From NCBI GenBank assembly GCA_001898785.1, contig MKVE01000027.1:132940-178262 (forward strand): a DNA stretch of 45,323 nt. The letters are read 5' to 3'. Positions within the stretch are counted from its first letter, which is position 1; each line of letters begins with the position of its first letter. This DNA is from Chryseobacterium sp. 36-9. Lineage in GTDB: Bacteria > Bacteroidota > Bacteroidia > Flavobacteriales > Weeksellaceae. Below are positions 40,375 to 45,323 of this stretch, in pieces. The notes under the pieces are model-generated. The model saw nothing but the letters and a program-made list of their open reading frames with translations, made no database searches and was not told the DNA's origin. Both the position numbers and the translations under genes were made by a program.

Positions 40375-43300
40375 ATGATAAAAAATTTAAACTTTTTAAA
40401 AACAAGAAATCTTACTGCATTTGTACTGCTCTTTCTTTGTGCTGTAGCTTTTGCACAGGCACCAGGCATACAATGGCAAAAGCTGTATGGAGGGTCTGCC
40501 GCAGATTGGTTTTACAAAACCATACCTACTTCTGATGGTGGTTATATTGCTGTAGGACAAGCATCTTCTACCAATGGAGATGTTACAGGAGCAGGCTATA
40601 CTAAGGAAGATGCCTGGATCGTAAAGACAGATGCCTGTGGCAATAAACAATGGGATAAAGTAATGGGCGGAAGTGGTACTGCTGATCGTTTTTATGATAT
40701 CAAGCAGACTAGTGACGGAGGCTATATTCTTGTAGGATCATCTGATTCCCCCAATAGTGGCACAGTTTCAGTAGCAGGAAAAGGGTCTATTGATGTATGG
40801 GTAGTAAAGCTTAATAGTTCAGGAACCACACAGTGGCAAAAGCTCTACGGTGGTTCAAGACCAGATCATGGAGTGTCAGTATCACAAACTTCTGATGGTG
40901 GATATATTATTGGTGGCACAACACAATCATTGGATGGTGATATTCTTTATACTTCTGGTAATGTACTTTTAAACTTTATAAAGCCACTTGTCATTAAAAT
41001 AGATTCCAGTGGTAATTTAAGTTGGGTTAAGGCTTATATGATCGATAATTACCATGAAAGTTTACAAAAGATTGAACAAACTTCTGATGGTGGATATATC
41101 TTTGCTGGATATGCGCAAAGCTTTGATTTTTATGGCCATCAAGCCACTGTATATAAGCTCACTTCAACGGGAAATGTAACATGGAGAAAATTATATGGTG
41201 ATATTTCAGGACCCACCATAACAACCAGTGCTAGTGATTTTTTTTATAGTATAAAACAAACTTCTGATGGTGGGTATATTGCATTGGGATCTTCTAGTAG
41301 TTCAAATAGTGGAGATGTTTCGGCTACCAATCACGGAGGTTCAGATCTATGGTTGGTTAAGCTCACATCTACAGGTACAATATCTTGGAATAAGCTTTTA
41401 GGAGGTTCGGGGGACGAAGACCTTTCTTTTGGAGACCCTCTAGCAATAGATACAGATGGAGGATTTGCTATTTGCTCTTCATCAACCTCTTCAAATAGCG
41501 GTGATATTACAGGAACTAATCATGGAATAGAAGACGCCTGGGTGTTTAAAACTAATATTTCTGGTGTCATTCAATGGCAAAAACTCATTGGAGGTTCTGC
41601 AAGTGATAATTTGAGTTCGGTATATGTTTTAGGTAATAATACCTATATTTTAGCCGGAAATAGTAGTTCTTCTGCTAGCGGAGATGTAAAGGGCACAAAC
41701 AAAGGATCATCAGATTCGTGGTTAGTAAAGTTGGGAGATGCCACGCCTGTAACTACTCCTACCATAACAACAACAGCAGCAACCTGTTTTTCGGCAGGTA
41801 CTGCAACCATCAGCAACCATAATGCGTCTTACACCTATACCTTTACGCCCGCAGGCCCTTCTGTAGGGGGTAGTGGGATGATATCAGGGATGACTGCTGG
41901 TACCAGCTACACGTTAACAGCAACAGATGGAAGCTGTACTTCTGCAACCAGCGCTTCATTTAGCATAGCAGCACAGCTTAGTGGTGCATCTTGTAATCCA
42001 TGTACATCACAGAGAGTTACCAATCCTACATTTTCTCCTATTACCGGATGGACAAAAACAGCTAATGTAGCAGTGTCAAATCCGGGGATCGCATTTAATA
42101 TTGATAATAGTACCGACAACATTTACCAGGATCTGACCGATGTGAACCCTCTGGGTAATCTGTCACCGGTTATTAATATGTGTATCGGAACCTATGATGC
42201 ATTACCGCCTGCTGCTTCGGGATGGGCAAGGCTGGAGATTTGGTATGGCGGTGTCAATTATGTTAATATGATTAACCAAGCCGGCATTGCCAACACATAT
42301 GGCTATATCGAGTATGTTAACGGTGCCAACGGGAGCTTAGCTGCAGGAAACAACCTTATCAAAAATACTTCGGGTATAGTTGCCTGCTTAAATAATATTA
42401 ATGTTACCCTACCGAATAATGTTCCGAATAACGGAAGACTGGAGTTCAGATATTACACCCAGCAGGATAATCCCCCTGCTAATGCCGATGACGATTTCTT
42501 TATTGGAAATGTGACCCTTACTCGTACCATGCCTGCTCCTGCTACGCCAACAATAAGCACAACTACAGCAACCTGTTCTGCTGCTGGAACAGCTAAAATA
42601 GGCAATTACAATGCTTCTTACACATACACCTTCACTCCGGCAGGACCAACTGTGGGCGCAGGCGGTGTAATATCCGGTATGACGGTTGGAACCAATTATA
42701 CCGTACAGGCAAGTCTTGGCGGATGTTCTTCAACCGCGAGCTCTTCTTTCAGCATTGCAGCAACGCTTAACTGTACATTTACCTGTAACACAACCTTTTA
42801 TCTGTCACAATATCCGGCTGGAGGACCAACTACATTATATACGCTGAACAACACCACCAACCCTTTTACCATAACTGCTGTAGGGACATCCCCCGCAGGT
42901 ATGCAGGTCAACGGAATCGGGTATAACACGGTGGATAAGTATATGTATGGGATCCACTCTGTAGCAGCCGGCGATAACCGTTTGATAAAGATCGATGCTA
43001 ATGGTACAATGACAGATCTGGGTATCATCAATACATTGCCGAACACAGGGTATAACAACGGTACATTTGATAATGCCGGAAACCTATACACCAGCAGATA
43101 CGGTACCGATAAGTTTTACAAGATCAATGTAACCACAAAAGTTGCAACGGAGATTGTACTTTCCAGAACCATACAGGTTAATGATCTTGTTTACGATCAA
43201 TCAACCGGTAAGTTTTTTGGCTACGAAGGTGCTGCCGGGACAGACAGGCTGATCTCTATCAATCTTACTTCTGCTACTGCAGGTACTGTTACCAACTTAC

Positions 43301-45323
43301 CAACAAGTAATCTTCCGGCCGGATCTACATTTGGAGCGATGTATATAGACTCTAATGGGGATATCTTCGGGAATGAAGATAACACAGGCTCAGGCTTTTA
43401 CCAGTTTGATAAAACAACCGGTACGGCAGTCAAGATTTCCACATCCATCAAAGCTTTCGGAAATGACGGAGCCAACTGTCCTGATGCAATTATCACTTTC
43501 CCTGCGGATCTGAGCGTTACCAAAACAGATGGTAAAACCTCTTATATCCCGGGTACCACCAATACCTATACTATTGTAGTAAGCAATGCCAGCGGGCCAT
43601 ACGGTGTGCTTGGTGCTACAGTTTCAGATCTTTTGCCAGCAGGTATCCCTGCTGCAAATATGTCTTATCCCGTACCTGTACTTACAGGTGGTGCGACTAC
43701 CAGCATTACCGGCCTGCAAACAGGCGCTCTTAATGACGTGGTGGGTCTTCCTGTAGGATCTACGATTACTTACACGGTTACTATCAATGTACCTATGGCA
43801 TACACCGGTAATCTTACCAATATTGTGACAGTAACTCCGCCGGCAAGCACTTCTTCAGATCCTACACCGGGAAACAATACGGCAACAGATACCGACGCTT
43901 ATAATTGTGGAGGAAAGGATTCTGACGGAGACGGCATCGGCGATATCTGTGACCTGGATGATGATAATGACGGTATCCCGGATTGTATAGAAAACGGCTT
44001 CGATGGCAATCCTAATACAGTATTTAAATCAAATGGCAGCACGGTTGCATCCAGCAATTCCAATCCTGCAAACGGACCTCAGTACCAGTTCAGATTGACG
44101 AATACGACCAACCAGCAGGGACAGGCATGGTCCTACGGAAAAATTGATTTTGCCAACAGCTTTATCCTTTCTATGAAAGCAAAGTTTTCTGATGCGGATG
44201 GTATAGCCATGGTGTTCCACAACGATCCCTTGGGGACCAACGCCATAGGAGTAAGCGGACAAGGACTTGGAGCCAGAGGTATTGCCAATGGTATCGCACT
44301 GGAGCTTGATACTTTTGTTAATTCTTGTAACAATGATGTAGCTAACGGGCAGAACTGTGACCCGAGCTATGACCACGGTAGCATCAGAACCACTGCCGGA
44401 TGGATTGGTGCAGGAAAGCTTGCCGGAGACGGACAGCTTGGGGACGGCACAATTGATGACGGACTTTGGCATGATGTGGTGGTTTATTGGAACGCTTCTA
44501 TCAGAAGACTGTCTTATAACTTTGACGGTGCTGAAGTGACCAGCTACATCTTCCCAACCTCAGGTGCCAACTCAATTGAAACCATCCTTGGAGGAAAAAC
44601 AACAGCTACTTTCGGATATACCGGCTCCACAGGATCTAATGGAAATGCTAATACCATAGGTTTTGATAACCCTTGTACTATCCCTATCTTCTTTGATACG
44701 GACGGAGACGGTATCAATGATCATCTGGATCTGGATTCGGACAATGACGGTTGTGTAGATGCACTGGAAGGAGATGAAAGAGTAACTACTGCACAGCTGG
44801 TTACCGCAGGCGGAACAGTGGTAGTAGGCACTGGCTCTGCAGCGGCCAACCAAAACCTATGTGCCAACGGAACCTGTGTTGATGCACAGGGTGTTCCAAA
44901 AATAGTGAATGCAGGAGGCGCGGCCGATGTAGGAAATGACCAGGGACAGGGAATCGGAAGCTCACAAAACAGTGCAGTAAGCGCCTGCAACGCCATACCT
45001 TGTAATACAGAATATGTGACCAACGGTACTTTTGCTACAAACCTTACAGGCTGGACAGGCGATACCGATTGGATATATGAATCCGGAAAAGCCAAAATGT
45101 ACAGTGAAAATGTGACCAACAAAGTGTTGTCTCAGACCTTGCATAATCTGGACAGGATTTCCAACAATACTGTTTCACTTACATTAGAATTAGGAACGCA
45201 GGATTACAATCAGGCATCAGGCGGTACAGCCTCTTTGGATATACTTCTGGATGGTGTTGTATATGCGACGATCAATAATGGTACATTAAGAAACAGCAGC
45301 AATGTAACTATGGCGCTTTATGG
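40375..45323 (+). CDS. giant secreted multidomain lectin/adhesin (3' end beyond window)
   Basis: An open frame of at least 1649 codons running off the window. The signal peptide covers 1-28 ('AFVLLFLCAVAFAQ'). In order: six 'TSDGGYI'-type propeller blades (about 53-365, about 60 residues apart); two similar Ig-like repeats ('ASYTYTFTPAGP', at about 461-537 and 724-799) with a carbohydrate-binding-like region between them; a DUF6923-like domain (803-1042); a DUF11 domain (1046-1172); a calcium-binding thrombospondin-type-3 segment ('DSDGDGIGDICDLDDDNDG', about 1181-1206); an L-type lectin-like domain (about 1212-1439); a second type-3 segment (1440-1466); and the start of another sugar-binding-like domain. 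A T9SS domain would be expected beyond 45323. GC content steps up inside the gene. Confidence 0.85.
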   Translation, partial: MIKNLNFLKTRNLTAFVLLFLCAVAFAQAPGIQWQKLYGGSAADWFYKTIPTSDGGYIAVGQASSTNGDVTGAGYTKEDAWIVKTDACGNKQWDKVMGGSGTADRFYDIKQTSDGGYILVGSSDSPNSGTVSVAGKGSIDVWVVKLNSSGTTQWQKLYGGSRPDHGVSVSQTSDGGYIIGGTTQSLDGDILYTSGNVLLNFIKPLVIKIDSSGNLSWVKAYMIDNYHESLQKIEQTSDGGYIFAGYAQSFDFYGHQATVYKLTSTGNVTWRKLYGDISGPTITTSASDFFYSIKQTSDGGYIALGSSSSSNSGDVSATNHGGSDLWLVKLTSTGTISWNKLLGGSGDEDLSFGDPLAIDTDGGFAICSSSTSSNSGDITGTNHGIEDAWVFKTNISGVIQWQKLIGGSASDNLSSVYVLGNNTYILAGNSSSSASGDVKGTNKGSSDSWLVKLGDATPVTTPTITTTAATCFSAGTATISNHNASYTYTFTPAGPSVGGSGMISGMTAGTSYTLTATDGSCTSATSASFSIAAQLSGASCNPCTSQRVTNPTFSPITGWTKTANVAVSNPGIAFNIDNSTDNIYQDLTDVNPLGNLSPVINMCIGTYDALPPAASGWARLEIWYGGVNYVNMINQAGIANTYGYIEYVNGANGSLAAGNNLIKNTSGIVACLNNINVTLPNNVPNNGRLEFRYYTQQDNPPANADDDFFIGNVTLTRTMPAPATPTISTTTATCSAAGTAKIGNYNASYTYTFTPAGPTVGAGGVISGMTVGTNYTVQASLGGCSSTASSSFSIAATLNCTFTCNTTFYLSQYPAGGPTTLYTLNNTTNPFTITAVGTSPAGMQVNGIGYNTVDKYMYGIHSVAAGDNRLIKIDANGTMTDLGIINTLPNTGYNNGTFDNAGNLYTSRYGTDKFYKINVTTKVATEIVLSRTIQVNDLVYDQSTGKFFGYEGAAGTDRLISINLTSATAGTVTNLPTSNLPAGSTFGAMYIDSNGDIFGNEDNTGSGFYQFDKTTGTAVKISTSIKAFGNDGANCPDAIITFPADLSVTKTDGKTSYIPGTTNTYTIVVSNASGPYGVLGATVSDLLPAGIPAANMSYPVPVLTGGATTSITGLQTGALNDVVGLPVGSTITYTVTINVPMAYTGNLTNIVTVTPPASTSSDPTPGNNTATDTDAYNCGGKDSDGDGIGDICDLDDDNDGIPDCIENGFDGNPNTVFKSNGSTVASSNSNPANGPQYQFRLTNTTNQQGQAWSYGKIDFANSFILSMKAKFSDADGIAMVFHNDPLGTNAIGVSGQGLGARGIANGIALELDTFVNSCNNDVANGQNCDPSYDHGSIRTTAGWIGAGKLAGDGQLGDGTIDDGLWHDVVVYWNASIRRLSYNFDGAEVTSYIFPTSGANSIETILGGKTTATFGYTGSTGSNGNANTIGFDNPCTIPIFFDTDGDGINDHLDLDSDNDGCVDALEGDERVTTAQLVTAGGTVVVGTGSAAANQNLCANGTCVDAQGVPKIVNAGGAADVGNDQGQGIGSSQNSAVSACNAIPCNTEYVTNGTFATNLTGWTGDTDWIYESGKAKMYSENVTNKVLSQTLHNLDRISNNTVSLTLELGTQDYNQASGGTASLDILLDGVVYATINNGTLRNSSNVTMALY

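Noticed and set aside
44721-45122. Minus-strand frame of 133 codons
   Set aside because: Antisense to the giant adhesin, whose domains clearly define the coding strand.

Overview
The window is chromosomal DNA from a member of the Bacteroidota, most likely a Chryseobacterium-like flavobacterium (family Weeksellaceae). The evidence is low-GC coding sequence, several promoters of the Bacteroidota type (TTTG about 18-21 nt upstream of TAnnTTTG), no obvious Shine-Dalgarno sites, secreted proteins ending in type IX secretion (T9SS) sorting domains of type A and type B, and a GSCFA-domain gene. The genus is an inference from overall protein character; no rRNA or tRNA gene is present to confirm it.

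Region 1 (1-9963) is mostly housekeeping. It holds hpt-adk-obg, a small outer-membrane barrel, a T9SS type B protein with RCC1-like repeats, a DUF6438-type lipoprotein and an RhlE-type RNA helicase. On the minus strand follow a TatD-family DNase, a GSCFA hydrolase and a polyprenyl diphosphate synthase. Region 2 (10082-20914) has a Kelch/T9SS protein, a LytS/LytR-type two-component pair, a PiT phosphate transporter with its DUF47 partner, a second DEAD-box helicase with a DbpA-like RNA-binding domain, L-serine ammonia-lyase, an alpha/beta hydrolase, a YceI protein and an outer-membrane barrel. Region 3 (21131-33159) has a DUF1800-DUF1501 pair, ohr-ohrR for organic peroxide resistance, fabH, a CorA transporter joined to an EEP-family hydrolase, two tiny membrane proteins, a large secreted protein with a TonB-plug-like domain, and tex.

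Region 4 (33293-45323) is the accessory part. It starts with a membrane-bound TPR regulator and a T9SS type A protein. A surface-protein locus follows: a small unrecognised secreted protein, a YadA-head-like repeat protein, a Bacteroidota HU-like/DUF4469 DNA-binding protein, and a very large multidomain lectin/adhesin that runs off the window. Its intergenic gaps hold two tandemly repeated structured elements that known features do not explain. One is a pair of hairpin units of 124 and 109 bp spacing (37190-37431) with a compensatory base-pair change between copies. The other is a pair of 39-nt units at 40256-40340 built on palindromes, one of them perfect. GC content rises to about 50% in parts of this locus, with a step inside the giant gene, which suggests mosaic or acquired origin.

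Intergenic DNA elsewhere carries further unannotated repeats: a dispersed element of roughly 100 bp present twice in opposite orientation (18759-18874 and 25941-26036), and several short imperfect palindromes. I found no CRISPR array, insertion sequence, prophage, tRNA or rRNA.
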